Source: Promethearchaeota archaeon
Lineage (GTDB): Archaea; Asgardarchaeota; Lokiarchaeia; Sigynarchaeales; SOKP01
Length of the DNA: 64,000 bases
Direction: 5' to 3'
Assembly (NCBI GenBank): GCA_016839635.1
Contig: JAEOTV010000287.1
Coordinates: 1-64,000, forward strand
Positions 43,423 through 54,102 of this stretch are shown in pieces. A model generated the notes under the pieces. That model was not told the DNA's origin. It made no database searches and saw only the letters and a program-made list of their open reading frames with translations. The translations under genes and the position numbers were made by a program. Each line of letters begins with the position of its first letter. Within the stretch, counting starts at the first letter, position 1.

Positions 43423-43914
43423 TTAAATTTTTGACTTATAAATACCTTTTCTTATACTAACTGCAATCCCTATAGAAAAGTCCTTAACATACGAACCAGG
43501 AACTTTTAGTTTACCAATCCCTAACAATTCATCATCTTGATTTACTACAATTACTTCATCAAAGGGTCTTAATTCACTATCAATATCAACAACATGTTTA
43601 CAAAAAACATTTCTACCTTTTTTGATGAATTCTGAAATTTCATTTAGCACAATAACTCTTAATCTTGGAACTGAAGCTTTCTTAACAATTTTTTTAGCTG
43701 AGAATAGTGTTAAAGTAAAAAAACTATTTGTCGGTCTTAGTATAACTAACAAATTATTGTTATAGAAAACATATCTGATTTTATTTGTGTTTGACGATCT
43801 TTCAAGCGAAATCCGGTCAATATCATCAAAAAGGATATCAGTAATATCTTTCCCAAATTGATAATCTGAAATTCCTTTAAGTTGTCTTAGGCCTATAAAT
43901 AAATCTGTTTCCAT
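43423..43914 (-). CDS. PUA-domain protein
   Basis: A 163-residue protein whose last 75 residues form a PUA RNA-binding domain (RNVFCKHVVDIDSELRPFDE, VIVVNQDDELLGIGKLKVPG). The N-terminal half (GLRQLKGISDYQFGKDITD) resembles the pre-PUA part seen in archaeal stand-alone PUA proteins. It likely binds structured RNA, perhaps tRNA or rRNA. ATG 43914 is preferred to TTG 43926. The gene lies between PAN and NAC on the minus strand. Confidence 0.75.
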   Translation of the reverse strand: METDLFIGLRQLKGISDYQFGKDITDILFDDIDRISLERSSNTNKIRYVFYNNNLLVILRPTNSFFTLTLFSAKKIVKKASVPRLRVIVLNEISEFIKKGRNVFCKHVVDIDSELRPFDEVIVVNQDDELLGIGKLKVPGSYVKDFSIGIAVSIRKGIYKSKI

Positions 43915-43976
43915 ATCATAGATCAATAATTAAAATAATTAATTAAAAAGAGGAAAGCAAGTGTTATATAAATAAA

Positions 43977-45185
43977 TTATGAGTAGAGTCGGGATTCAAA
44001 AAACTGATCTTTAACTTTATGCATTACTTTATCAACAGCATCAAAAAAATCTTTATTGATGATCATATCTGCATCTTTTCGAATTGCAAACATTCCCGCT
44101 TCTGTGCATATGGCTTTGATATCAGCTCCTGTTGCTCCTTCTGTAAGATTTACTAATTTTTTGAATTCTATTGTATCTTCGACATTCAAATTTCTAGTAT
44201 GTATTTTAAATATTGCTTCTCGAGCTTCATCATCAGGAATTGGAAAATCAATCATACGGTCAAATCTCCCAGGTCTCAATAACGCAGGATCTAAAATATC
44301 CACTCTGTTCGTTGCACCAATAATTTTTACATCTCCTCTTTGCTCAAATCCATCTAATTCACTTAATAATTGCATTAGAGTCCTTTGAACTTCTCTATCC
44401 CCCGACGTTGCTATCTTAAGTCTTTGAGAACCGATAGCATCTAATTCATCAATAAATAAGATAGTTGGGGCTTTTTCTTTTGCTAAGTTAAAAATTTCTC
44501 TAACTAAACGTGCACCTTCACCAATAAATTTTTGCACTAATTCTGATCCTATAATTCTTATAAATGTTGCTTCAGTTTCATGAGCGACTGCTTTTGCTAA
44601 TAATGTTTTTCCAGTTCCAGGTGGACCAAATAATAATACTCCTTTAGGAGGTTCAATCCCAATTCTTTTAAATAGTTCTGGCTTTTTTAAAGGTAATTCT
44701 ACAGTCTCTCTTACCTCTTGCATTTGTTCTTCTAAACCTCCAACATCAACATAAGAAATATCAGGAATTGAATCAATTACCTCCATACCCTTTACAAAAG
44801 GATCTAATTTAGTCGGTAATACCTCCATAATTGCAAATGTTCTTTGATTTAATGCTACCCTTGTTCCTGGGTCTAATTTTTCATTTTTCACTTTTCTACT
44901 AGTATTAACCACAAAACTGGGGCCTGTTGAACTTTTTACAATAGCTCTCCCCTTTTCGTCTAAAAAATCTATAATGGTGGCAGAGACTAATGGAGGTTCT
45001 CTTAATCTGTCAATTTCATTTCTTAGACTATGTAATTCTTGTTCAAGCCTTAAGCGTTCTGCGTCTAATAATTGTTTTTCTGTTTCTAAGTTTCTGAGAC
45101 GCTTCTCTAAATGTCTAGTATATGTTATAAGATATTCTCCATCTTTAGTTTCTTCTTTTTTTCGCTTGTCTTTTGTCGTAGTCAA
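43977..45185 (-). CDS. pan: Proteasome-activating nucleotidase (PAN)
   Basis: A 402-residue AAA+ ATPase that unfolds proteins for the archaeal 20S proteasome. It has an N-terminal coiled coil (18-62), an OB domain (66-125), Walker A GPPGTGKT (187-194), pore loop KFIGEG (219-224) and Walker B ILFIDE (243-248). The last three residues LYS fit the HbYX signal that docks on the proteasome. The start codon is TTG at 45185. It is followed by PUA and NAC genes on the same strand. Confidence 0.94.
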   Translation of the reverse strand: MTTTKDKRKKEETKDGEYLITYTRHLEKRLRNLETEKQLLDAERLRLEQELHSLRNEIDRLREPPLVSATIIDFLDEKGRAIVKSSTGPSFVVNTSRKVKNEKLDPGTRVALNQRTFAIMEVLPTKLDPFVKGMEVIDSIPDISYVDVGGLEEQMQEVRETVELPLKKPELFKRIGIEPPKGVLLFGPPGTGKTLLAKAVAHETEATFIRIIGSELVQKFIGEGARLVREIFNLAKEKAPTILFIDELDAIGSQRLKIATSGDREVQRTLMQLLSELDGFEQRGDVKIIGATNRVDILDPALLRPGRFDRMIDFPIPDDEAREAIFKIHTRNLNVEDTIEFKKLVNLTEGATGADIKAICTEAGMFAIRKDADMIINKDFFDAVDKVMHKVKDQFFESRLYS

Positions 45186-45428
45186 AAAAAGTATACCCCT
45201 TATTTTCTAACTTTAATTTATTTTTTAAGAATATAATTTAATTTAATAATAAACTTTTAATCATTTAAATTTAAGGTTAGTTCTGTATTAGTTCCTAAAA
45301 ATGTCGATTTTTAAAAAATTTATACTTTATAAAATATAATGAATTTAAAACGTAAATTATAAGAATATTTAATCAAATTTTATATATATACAATCTTTCT
45401 TTCAAGAATTAATATTCAATATCATTTT

Positions 45429-45962
45429 ATGCCAAAATCACAATATAATGAAATTGATAAGGAATGCCCTATATGTGGGAGTATTATTTGGGGAAAGGGT
45501 CAAAGAGTTTTATTAGAAGGCGCCAAAATAACAGTTTGTTTTAATTGTGCTCAACATGGAATAAAAATTCAAAAACCACCTATAAGCACCCAGACTAAAA
45601 AAAAGTACTCTTACGATAAAAAACCATCCTCAAAACGGCAAGTGGTAAAAAAAGACTTTATTGATGATTTTGAAATAAACCCTGATTATGCCAAGAAAAT
45701 AAGAAATAAAAGGAATTCCCTAGGACTCAATCAAGATCAATTCGCTCAGAAACTGAATGAAAAACCTTCCTTATTAAGAAGAATTGAAGCTGGTAAAGCA
45801 GAGCCTACTATAAAATTAGCTAAAAAAATAGAAGATATCTATAAAATAAAAATTTTAAAAAAAACTGATGAGATTGAAGCTAATGTTCAAAATAATAAAT
45901 TCATGAAAAAATCAACTGGCACCTCTCTTGGTGATATTGCATTTATTAAAAAGAAAAAATAG
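45429..45962 (+). CDS. mbf1: Multiprotein bridging factor 1
   Basis: A 177-residue archaeal MBF1. It has an N-terminal zinc ribbon (C13-x2-C16-x20-C37-x2-C40) and a helix-turn-helix of the Cro/C1 type (KIRNKRNSLGLNQDQFAQKL, then LLRRIEAGKAEPTIKLAKKI). In eukaryotes MBF1 links activators to TBP; in archaea it associates with ribosomes and transcription. The C-terminal 40 residues are basic and likely flexible. It is divergent from PAN. Confidence 0.92.
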   Translation: MPKSQYNEIDKECPICGSIIWGKGQRVLLEGAKITVCFNCAQHGIKIQKPPISTQTKKKYSYDKKPSSKRQVVKKDFIDDFEINPDYAKKIRNKRNSLGLNQDQFAQKLNEKPSLLRRIEAGKAEPTIKLAKKIEDIYKIKILKKTDEIEANVQNNKFMKKSTGTSLGDIAFIKKKK

Positions 45963-45987
45963 GTAAAAATGTATAGTAGAACCTATT

Positions 45988-48030
45988 TTAGGAATTACAT
46001 TTCTTTATTTTAATTATAGCAGAATTATATGCTCCAGAAAATCCTAACTCTTCTGGTTTGTCAGGAACAAAATAATTAACATTTGGACTTTCACTCGAAC
46101 TCGAAGATAAACCAGAATATATTAGTGCTGTTTTGGGCTTTAAAATTGGGGATTCTGCTAGGATGTAAATTCCAAATCCATAATCATTAGAAACATGAAT
46201 TTTACACCCTATATCTAAATTCAGTTTATTAATATCTTCGAATGTCAAAAAAATATTATTAAAATCATTCAAATAACTTTTATTTAATTGTTTTAATTGA
46301 GAATGTAAGAAGTGAAAATGAGCGGGAGAGATGAGTAAAAATTCATCTTTTTTCATATTAAATTTACGTGTTAATTCTTTTTCTCCAAATTTGAAATGTG
46401 GACCAATTGCTTGAATTTTATTATTTGGAGTTGGAAATTTTAAATCATTGAAAGGAACAGAATTATTTCCAAATAATAAATAATAACCTTTTGAATTAAG
46501 ATCTTTTTGAATTTTTGGAGGTAACATTCTCAAACTATTTTTAAAAATCGTTTCTTCAGATTCTTGGAATATTTGTGAGTTTTTAAAATCAATTTCCTTT
46601 ACTAATTGCTGGAAGAACTCATAGTTCGACAAACAATCCTGATATGGGCATGGACCTCCAATATTAATTGATAAACCAGGGATATAATAAGGAGATATTA
46701 AATCATATGATTCTAAATCAAATTTAGAGGGGATAACAATATCTGCATATTTAGTTGTTTCATTTAGAAACATATCTAATACAATAACAGTCAAATCTTC
46801 TCTCAATAATGCTTTTCTTAATAGATTTTGATTAGGTAATGAACTTGCTGGATTAAAATTATATACAAACAACATCTCATAATTCCCAGACGATAAAAAA
46901 GAACCGAGTTCGATTATAGGAATTTCAGTTATTTTCGATTCTCCTTTAATATTAGTTATATATTCTTGAATAGGTTGAAGAATTGGTTTCATAAAATCAC
47001 TCTGAGAATATATCAATCCAGAACTAGGTTTTCCTAAATTTCCAAGTATCAATTGAATAAGTGAAATACTTTTAACTATTCTTCCCCCAAAGTAATCTTT
47101 CTGAACACCATATCCTATATTAAATAAAGTTTTATGTTTGGATTGTATTAAGAATTCAATAAAATTTTGAAATGTTTGAGAATCAATCCCAATTTGTGTT
47201 AAAAGCTTCTCTTTATTGATTTTGGATATTTCCTGAATAATAGTTGAGTAAGATTCAACATATTTGTTTAGAAAATCTTCATCATGAGCGTTATAAGCAA
47301 TTATTTCATTAATAGTCAATTTAACTAACAAATGTTCAGTACCTGGGAAGATATGTAGAAATAAATGAGCTTTTTGAGCAACTAACGTTTTTCGCGAATC
47401 CACAACCACAAGTTTAGTTCCATTTTTTAAAGCTTTTTTAACTAAATAATAAGCATGATTATTACTCTCTGAAAGATTGCTACCCCAATTCACTATTAAT
47501 TTTGTGGAGGGATTTATTATTTGAAAAGGATTTGTCATAGAGTAGGTTCCAAATAACTCTTTAAGTCCAGCACATCCTCCTTCATTGCAGATCCCACCGT
47601 TTGTTATTGTTGCGCCTAATTTTTTAAAGAATCTTAAGGGAGCATACTGGGATATTATTCCAGAGTTCCCTGAATAAAAAGCCCCCAAAATAGATTTATT
47701 ATTATTATTCTGACAAATTTTTTTTACTTTTTCAACTATTAGATTAATAGATTCTTTTAAAGAGATTTTTTTAAAATGGTTTTCAGATTTAGGACCGGAT
47801 CGGATTAGGGGAGTTTTCAACCGTTCTTGATGATATAATAAATTTTCTCTGTGTTTTAATTTTGGACAGAAAAAACCATTAGTAAATGGATGGTCTTTTG
47901 AGGGATTTGCAAATAAAAATTTATGTTCTAAAGCACTATCATTCCAATACCCTTCAAAAACACATGAACCATAACAATCTTTTGAGCAGGTACCAAATCT
48001 AATTCTATCAAATGGGTGTTTTCCATTCAT
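45988..48030 (-). CDS. Molybdopterin-dependent oxidoreductase, formate-dehydrogenase-like
   Basis: A 680-residue enzyme of the DMSO-reductase superfamily. The N-terminal [4Fe-4S] motif is C15-x3-C19-x3-C23-x31-C55. FYSGNSGIISQYAPLRFF, ICNEGGCAGL and the C-terminal SPAHFHFLHSQL fit the molybdopterin-binding core. The presumed metal-ligand region contains cysteine (GGCAG). Substrate is unclear: formate, sulfur compounds or a small organic acid are all possible. No electron-transfer subunit gene is adjacent, so it may pair with a separate iron-sulfur protein. It is a sign of anaerobic redox metabolism. Confidence 0.82.
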   Translation of the reverse strand: MNGKHPFDRIRFGTCSKDCYGSCVFEGYWNDSALEHKFLFANPSKDHPFTNGFFCPKLKHRENLLYHQERLKTPLIRSGPKSENHFKKISLKESINLIVEKVKKICQNNNNKSILGAFYSGNSGIISQYAPLRFFKKLGATITNGGICNEGGCAGLKELFGTYSMTNPFQIINPSTKLIVNWGSNLSESNNHAYYLVKKALKNGTKLVVVDSRKTLVAQKAHLFLHIFPGTEHLLVKLTINEIIAYNAHDEDFLNKYVESYSTIIQEISKINKEKLLTQIGIDSQTFQNFIEFLIQSKHKTLFNIGYGVQKDYFGGRIVKSISLIQLILGNLGKPSSGLIYSQSDFMKPILQPIQEYITNIKGESKITEIPIIELGSFLSSGNYEMLFVYNFNPASSLPNQNLLRKALLREDLTVIVLDMFLNETTKYADIVIPSKFDLESYDLISPYYIPGLSINIGGPCPYQDCLSNYEFFQQLVKEIDFKNSQIFQESEETIFKNSLRMLPPKIQKDLNSKGYYLLFGNNSVPFNDLKFPTPNNKIQAIGPHFKFGEKELTRKFNMKKDEFLLISPAHFHFLHSQLKQLNKSYLNDFNNIFLTFEDINKLNLDIGCKIHVSNDYGFGIYILAESPILKPKTALIYSGLSSSSSESPNVNYFVPDKPEELGFSGAYNSAIIKIKKCNS

Positions 48031-48118
48031 AAAAATTTAGGTTAAATTTTAAAATAGATAATATTCTAATTAAAAATACTTGATATAATAATGTTTTTGG
48101 TACTCTGCGTGAATTTTC

Positions 48119-48709
48119 CTAATCAATTGAAATTTTTATGTTTTGGATTTGTCCAATCTTGTTCTTCAATAATTCAATGATAGATTGATTATCTTGAGCT
48201 TCAAGGGGTCCTCCGCAATCAGGACATCTAAAATTAAGTTCAAAGGCTTCATCAAAATTATATTTCATGTTTGATTCTTGGCAATTTCGGCAAATAAAGA
48301 AATAATTGTTTTGTTCAAATTCTAATCTATCTCTTAATTTACTCTCAATCAATTTCTTTTTTTCAAGAAGAATTTCTTCAAGCAAGTCAAATTCATGCCA
48401 CCAGTAATAGATAAACCATCCTGTAGATTTATCCCTAATGCGTCTAAATTGAGCAAGTTTTTCAGAATAAAGTTTATAAAGTGTTTTGCGAACTGTATTT
48501 AATTTTAAGATTTCAGGATCATCAGATTCGAAATCAATTTCTGTACCTTCAATGCTTTCTTTTATGTTTTCAGTTATATCTTCATCAGTTATATCTTCAG
48601 ATTCAGATTTTAAAAGCTCCATCCCAACATATATTGCGATTTCACCGCCAATAATATATAAAAAAGATCGTAAAAAAGGATTTAATTCTTTAATATGATT
48701 TTGCCTCAT
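48119..48709 (-). CDS. tfe: Transcription factor E alpha subunit
   Basis: A 196-residue archaeal TFE-alpha, homolog of TFIIE-alpha, which helps RNA polymerase open promoters. The N-terminal winged helix is followed by TVRKTLYKLYSEKLAQFRRI and GWFIYYWWHEFD (residues 72-108), a signature of the family. The zinc ribbon is C140-x2-C143-x18-C162-x2-C165. It belongs with the RNA polymerase genes 2 kb away on the same strand. Confidence 0.9.
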   Translation of the reverse strand: MRQNHIKELNPFLRSFLYIIGGEIAIYVGMELLKSESEDITDEDITENIKESIEGTEIDFESDDPEILKLNTVRKTLYKLYSEKLAQFRRIRDKSTGWFIYYWWHEFDLLEEILLEKKKLIESKLRDRLEFEQNNYFFICRNCQESNMKYNFDEAFELNFRCPDCGGPLEAQDNQSIIELLKNKIGQIQNIKISID

Positions 48710-48799
48710 TTACTTTATTATTAAAAATTTAATAGATAAATCTTTGATAAAAATTAAATTTTTTTGAAAATCTCTCTCAGAAAATTTTTATCTTAATCC

Positions 48800-49582
48800 T
48801 TAAACAACAAATGAGTATTGTTTTTCAATAATTTCTCCATCAATGTTTAGGCTTCGAAAAAGCTTGCCTTTTCTTATTGCCATTATTCTTAATAGTCTTG
48901 AATTTGAAACATTTTTGGGGACTTCAATGTCTGTAATTTTATAATTATTAAAAATAATGAGCGACTTCCAGTTTTTTGGGAGATCAGATTCAAAATCATA
49001 TAATGCTTTATCTATTAGATTATTGAGATTCTTTTCTGAATTATTAATATATCCTGTACAAAATTGAATCCTTTTATTTACATCATCATCTTCTGCTTTC
49101 TTTTTTGAGGGTTGGGGTACATTTTTTTTGGTAGTTACTTTACAAGTTGGATTTAAATTGAATGAAAGTAGAAAATAACTTGTTTCCCTAAATGCTTCAA
49201 TGCTCTGCAATAATGAATCTTTATTAGCGGTATCAATAATCTCCGCTTTAAAGTTTTTTGTTTGCCCTGTAGATTGCTTAAGATCCCAATTAAATCCTAA
49301 ATCATTAATTATATTATTAGTATCTGACCCACTGATTAATCGTCCTTTAATTTCAAATTTTTCATTTGGATTTGAAATTCCATCGACTACCAGCTCCTGT
49401 ATCAAATCCTCATATTCATGGCTACCCTTCAGTGTTATTTTTGCTTTTGTTTTGCTTATTTTCAAAGCAGGACCAATAAAGTCTCCTCTTGAATATCTAT
49501 AAAAATGCCGATGAATATTCATATGATTATTTGCAGGATTATCCAGAATTGGTGTTTCAATAAGTTTTTTTAGAAAATGCAT
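48800..49582 (-). CDS. Conserved-looking hypothetical protein, 260 aa
   Basis: I do not recognise this family. The protein is soluble, alpha/beta, with ALKISKTKAKITLKGSHEYE (near 37-56), then KGRLISGSDTNN, and a long charged middle (KKNVPQPSKKKAEDDDVNKR). The last 40 residues (NSRLLRIMAIRKGKLFRSLN) look like a basic beta unit. It lies between TFE and the small membrane protein genes on the minus strand. Function unknown. Confidence 0.55.
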   Translation of the reverse strand: MHFLKKLIETPILDNPANNHMNIHRHFYRYSRGDFIGPALKISKTKAKITLKGSHEYEDLIQELVVDGISNPNEKFEIKGRLISGSDTNNIINDLGFNWDLKQSTGQTKNFKAEIIDTANKDSLLQSIEAFRETSYFLLSFNLNPTCKVTTKKNVPQPSKKKAEDDDVNKRIQFCTGYINNSEKNLNNLIDKALYDFESDLPKNWKSLIIFNNYKITDIEVPKNVSNSRLLRIMAIRKGKLFRSLNIDGEIIEKQYSFVV

Positions 49583-49736
49583 CTTCTTAATCCATTTGAT
49601 CTTCTATAAATTTAATTCTAATTTTATTTAATAAATATCAAAAGATTATAATTATAAATTTTATTCATTAATAAAATTAAAAAAAAATAAAACATATCTA
49701 AAAATACAGACTACAAAAAAAAATTATATATGTAAT

Positions 49737-49937
49737 ATGGCTGATATTCCCTCTCTAACAATTTGGGCTTTAGCATGGGTTTTTCTCATTGTAGGGTTAA
49801 TTTCTTTAATAATTTTAGTTATATATACTAAGTATGGGAGAGAAATCTCAATTAAGTTATCGATCATTAGCGGTGTAATTTCTGCGGTATTTTTAGCATT
49901 TGCGGTTCACTTTTTATTGCTTTCTTGGGGATTATAA
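49737..49937 (+). CDS. Small two-helix membrane protein, 66 aa
   Basis: A 66-residue protein with two hydrophobic helices (residues 7-30 and 38-66) separated by a basic loop (TKYGREISIK), which would sit in the cytosol. No family is recognised. The neighbour at 50121 is also a small membrane protein on the same strand, so the two may be related in function. Confidence 0.6.
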   Translation: MADIPSLTIWALAWVFLIVGLISLIILVIYTKYGREISIKLSIISGVISAVFLAFAVHFLLLSWGL

Positions 49938-50120
49938 GCAAGAAAATCAAATTTACTTCTTCTTTGTATCCATTTTTTTATTCATTAAAGGATTTGAAGA
50001 GTTAATTCTTAATCTATCTTTATTTTAATTAACATTGTCAATATTTAAAAAAGAAGAAAAGTTTTCATCTAATAATCAAAATTTCTTTAATATATTTAGA
50101 TACAAAATTAGGAGTCTAAA

Positions 50121-50537
50121 ATGTTATTTCAAATGGATGCTACTCTTTGGTTTATAATATGGCTTATTTTAGCGACTGTAATTGTAACATTAATTATATA
50201 TATTGCTGTTTTACTTATAGTGTCAAAAACTAAAGCTTCCGACAAAAAATTTTTAATTATCTTACTAGCTTTCATAATTGTACTTGTAATTCCACTAGTT
50301 CTAGGGGCAATTAGCACTGTATTGGCAGTCTTCAGCGGAATCCCATGGAGTGATGGAAATTATTTAATGCTTTTAGTACCAATTATTGGTTTTCTCATAA
50401 TAATGATTCTTGTCAAATTTCTTCTAGATGTTGCTTGGGATAATTCTGTATGGATATCATTGTTAACGTTGTTTATTTTATTTCTATTGTACACTTTAAT
50501 ACCTGGATTTGCTAGTTTCCTTGGATTTACGTTATAA
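50121..50537 (+). CDS. Four-helix membrane protein, unknown
   Basis: A 138-residue protein with hydrophobic helices near 8-32, 41-70, 79-102 and 107-134. No charged or metal-binding motif is evident. It starts at ATG 50121 and follows the 66-residue membrane protein gene. It converges with rpoB. Function unknown. Confidence 0.6.
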   Translation: MLFQMDATLWFIIWLILATVIVTLIIYIAVLLIVSKTKASDKKFLIILLAFIIVLVIPLVLGAISTVLAVFSGIPWSDGNYLMLLVPIIGFLIIMILVKFLLDVAWDNSVWISLLTLFILFLLYTLIPGFASFLGFTL

Positions 50538-50684
50538 TAAGCAAAAAAATTACTCTAACCTTAATTTTTATTTTTTTCTTAAAATTATTTGATTCACATA
50601 AAGTTTTTACATAATTAGAGGATTTTCTAAGTAAAAAAACTAGTAAAGAGTGTCATAAAATAAAAACAAATGAAATTTGGGGCA

Positions 50685-53600
50685 TTAAATTTTTTCTTTT
50701 AGTTTTAAGCGAGGCGCTAATCCCAAACTCATCATTTCTTGTAATAGCAATTTAAAAGCGTAAGAACAAACAACCTTGGAAATTATAGTTCCCTCTCCGC
50801 AAACTGGACAATACCGTTTGTCTCGGTTTCTGTCATAAACAGCTAGAAGACCACATTTTTCACATACTAGTATTACAGTTCGATCAGATTCATCTAAGAG
50901 ACGTTCTTTTAATAATAATGCTGAACCATGCCCAACCAAACAATCTCTCTCCATTTCTCCAAATCTTAAACCACCTTCACGAGCACGACCTTCTGTTGGT
51001 TGTCTTGTTAATATTTGCACTGGGCCCCTTGCTCTGGCATGAAGTTTATCTGCAACTAAATGATATAACTTTTGATAATAAATTGGTGCACAATATATAC
51101 CCGCTTCATATTTTTCACCAGTAATTCCATTATACATTACTTCTCTTCCATTAAATTCAAAACCCGCAGCTACTAATTGCTCTTGAAGCTTTGTGATATC
51201 GGTCCATTCGAAAGCAGTTGCATCTCCTAATCTTCCTGTTGTACAAGCGATTTTTCCACTGATACCTTCAAAAAGTTGTCCTAAGGTCATTCTTGAAGGC
51301 ATTGCATGTGGATTAACAATGATATCTGGAATTACTCCTGAGGCAGTGTAAGGCATATCTGCCTGTTCAACAACTAATCCTAATACCCCCTTTTGACCAT
51401 GCCGGGAAGAAAATTTATCTCCTAATTCTGGAATTCTTAAATCTCTAACTTTTATTTTAACAAGTTTATTTCCATCAACAGTTTCTGAAATAATTACAGT
51501 ATCAACTATTCCTTGTTCATTGTGACGCATATTTTTTGAAGTTTCACGCCGATTTGGTTGCATTAGTTCAAATTCTTCATATGATTTTATAAATCTAGGT
51601 GGAGAGGTTCTTCCAATTAGGACATCTCCTCCATTAACTTGAGTCTCTGGTTCAATTATTCCATCAACTTCGGATAATAATCTATAAGATTCAGCAGATT
51701 TGAACCCTCTTACTCCCCTTTCTGGGATCTCAAATTTATCAACTTCTCCCCCAGGATACTTTCTCTCTTCAGCATCATATGTCCTAAAGAAATGACTCCG
51801 TGCAAGACCCCTCTCGATTGATGCCTTATTTATGATAATTGCATCTTCTATATTAAAGCCTTCGAAACTCATCATTCCGATAATAAAATTTTGACCAGCT
51901 GGCCGTTTATTTATCCCAATAATCTCCATTGGACTTGTTTTTACTAAGGGTTGTTGAGGATAATGTAAAGTATGTCCTCGAGTGTCTAATCTCAAATGCA
52001 TATTCGCGGCAAATAAACCTAATGCTTGCTTCACCATCCCCGCTTCATAAGTATTTCTAGGAGATTGATTGTGTTCAGGAAACGGAATAATAGAAGCGCA
52101 AATCCCCAAAATTGCTGCTGGTGATATTTCTAAATGAGTATGTTCAAAGCTAATATCTTCTTCAAACATCGCTATATAAGCATTTTCTTCTTCTTCAGCA
52201 TCTAAATATTCAATAACACCCTTTTGAACCAAATCTGACCATATAAATTTTGTTTGCTTTATTTTTTCAATATCTTCTTTTGAAACAAGTAAGTTCTTAT
52301 TTTTTAAAACAAACAAAGGTCTAGTAGCTCTCCCTGCATCACAATTAATTTGAATTTCCTTTGAATCATGATAATATCCAATATTTACATGTTGCCCAAT
52401 CTCTCCTTTTCTCCGTTTTTCTCTTAGTTGGCGTATAAACGGATTATGTTGTTGATGAATTCCTACCAATTTCCCGTTTAAGAAAACTTTTACTTTTTCC
52501 CCCTTCACATTCTTAACTTCATTTATAGGTATAACTCCTAAATCGATTAAAATATTTTCAATAATTCGCTCATCAGTTCCAACAGATATTATTGATGCTA
52601 ATCCCAGATTCTTAACTAAACCACAATTAGGGCCTTCAGGAGTTTCTGCTGGACAAATTTTACCCCATTGAGTTGGATGTAGATCTCTAGCTTCAAAATG
52701 TGGTTGACTACGACTTAATGGTGAAATTACTCGCCTTAAATGACTTAATGTTCCAACATGATTAGTTCTATTCAAAAGTTGGCTAACTCCTGCTTTTCCA
52801 CCAACCCAATTGCCTGTAGCTAATGCATGTCTAATTCTTTCTGTTATTACATCTGCTCTTACAGCAGTTTTAATATTCGGGGCTCTACCTCTAACAGCAG
52901 TCCTTTCTAATTGATATTTTATATCTTTAACAAGATTTAAAAATGCTACTCTAAACAGGGAAGTAAATAATTCTCCTGCTAATTTCAATCTTTTATTTGC
53001 ATAATGATCTTTATCATCTGGCTCTCTTAATCCTAAAGCAAGCTCCATTACTTTTTGTGCCATCTGTCCTAAATAATAAGCTTTTTTAATTCTATCCTCT
53101 TCCGCATTCCCTATATGAGGTAAAAGATACCGATCTAGAACTTGAAGAGCTCTCCTAATACGATAATCTTTAGTTTGTCCAATTGCTACTCTTTTTCCTA
53201 TATAATCAAGTGCATTTTGTTGAGATTTCTCAGGATCCTTTAAAACTTGGATCTCTGATGCTACATCTATTACAGGAATCAATTCTTTCTGAATTTCATC
53301 ATTTTCAGATATTGCTTCAAAAATCTCTCTATCTGAATGTAATCCTAAAGATCTCATAAGAATTGCTAGGGGAATTTTACCTGGAACTGAAGGGAATGAA
53401 ACTCGTAAATTTCCATCTTTTTTCCTTTCAATTGTAACAGGTGCTCGGAATCCACTTCTCGTTGAAAAAACTTTCGCTTGATGTGTTGCACTCGAACTTC
53501 TACTGGCTTCTTCGGCAAGAATTCTATTAGGAGCTAAATCTTCCTGAGTAACGAGGACTCGCTCAGTTCCGTTTATAATGAAATAACCACCTGGATCTAA

Positions 53601-54056
53601 GGGATCTTCACCCCTATTAATTAATTCAGGTTCAGAAAGACTTTCTAATGGGCATCGGCAACTTTTAAGCATTATTGGAATTTTACCTATATAAATATCA
53701 AGAGTTTCTTCAGCTTCTTCTCTCTGTGTTCGCTCATCAATTGTTATGGGAGTCATTTCTAATGCAATATCAGCAGCATAACTAAGCTCTCTAATTCTTG
53801 CTTCTATTGGAGTGATTTCCATTGTAGCACCATCAGCTTCTCTCACTTTAGGTATCCCTACTTTAATCTTTCCAAATTTTATCTTAAAGCCAGGTATATC
53901 AGGAATTACTTCACCAGATTCATCAACGATCGTCTGCATTTCATATTCAACGAAGTTATTATATGAATCCAAATGTTGGCGAACTAATCCCTTTTCATCA
54001 AAAAGGCTTTTTAAAATAACCCATTTATCTTCATTTGATATTTTTCCAGAACTCAA
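50685..54056 (-). CDS. rpoB: DNA-directed RNA polymerase subunit B
   Basis: A 1123-residue full-length (unsplit) archaeal RNA polymerase B. Conserved blocks include GTERVLVTQEDLAPNRI, ETPEGPNCGLVKNL, GDKFSSRHGQKGVLGLV in the catalytic centre, and GHGSALLLKERLL. A zinc site near the end is CEKC and CPVC. The start codon is TTG at 54056. rpoH lies 46 bases upstream, but the usual downstream rpoA1 and rpoA2 are missing: the next genes are convergent membrane proteins. No intein is seen. Confidence 0.97.
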   Translation of the reverse strand: MSSGKISNEDKWVILKSLFDEKGLVRQHLDSYNNFVEYEMQTIVDESGEVIPDIPGFKIKFGKIKVGIPKVREADGATMEITPIEARIRELSYAADIALEMTPITIDERTQREEAEETLDIYIGKIPIMLKSCRCPLESLSEPELINRGEDPLDPGGYFIINGTERVLVTQEDLAPNRILAEEASRSSSATHQAKVFSTRSGFRAPVTIERKKDGNLRVSFPSVPGKIPLAILMRSLGLHSDREIFEAISENDEIQKELIPVIDVASEIQVLKDPEKSQQNALDYIGKRVAIGQTKDYRIRRALQVLDRYLLPHIGNAEEDRIKKAYYLGQMAQKVMELALGLREPDDKDHYANKRLKLAGELFTSLFRVAFLNLVKDIKYQLERTAVRGRAPNIKTAVRADVITERIRHALATGNWVGGKAGVSQLLNRTNHVGTLSHLRRVISPLSRSQPHFEARDLHPTQWGKICPAETPEGPNCGLVKNLGLASIISVGTDERIIENILIDLGVIPINEVKNVKGEKVKVFLNGKLVGIHQQHNPFIRQLREKRRKGEIGQHVNIGYYHDSKEIQINCDAGRATRPLFVLKNKNLLVSKEDIEKIKQTKFIWSDLVQKGVIEYLDAEEEENAYIAMFEEDISFEHTHLEISPAAILGICASIIPFPEHNQSPRNTYEAGMVKQALGLFAANMHLRLDTRGHTLHYPQQPLVKTSPMEIIGINKRPAGQNFIIGMMSFEGFNIEDAIIINKASIERGLARSHFFRTYDAEERKYPGGEVDKFEIPERGVRGFKSAESYRLLSEVDGIIEPETQVNGGDVLIGRTSPPRFIKSYEEFELMQPNRRETSKNMRHNEQGIVDTVIISETVDGNKLVKIKVRDLRIPELGDKFSSRHGQKGVLGLVVEQADMPYTASGVIPDIIVNPHAMPSRMTLGQLFEGISGKIACTTGRLGDATAFEWTDITKLQEQLVAAGFEFNGREVMYNGITGEKYEAGIYCAPIYYQKLYHLVADKLHARARGPVQILTRQPTEGRAREGGLRFGEMERDCLVGHGSALLLKERLLDESDRTVILVCEKCGLLAVYDRNRDKRYCPVCGEGTIISKVVCSYAFKLLLQEMMSLGLAPRLKLKEKI

Positions 54057-54102
54057 AATACAATAAACCCTAATAAATTTTATTTTTCATAAAAAATTAA
54101 TC

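Noticed and set aside
45988..48030. Selenocysteine in the formate-dehydrogenase-like enzyme
   Set aside because: The reading frame has no internal TGA, and cysteine occupies the likely metal-ligand region.
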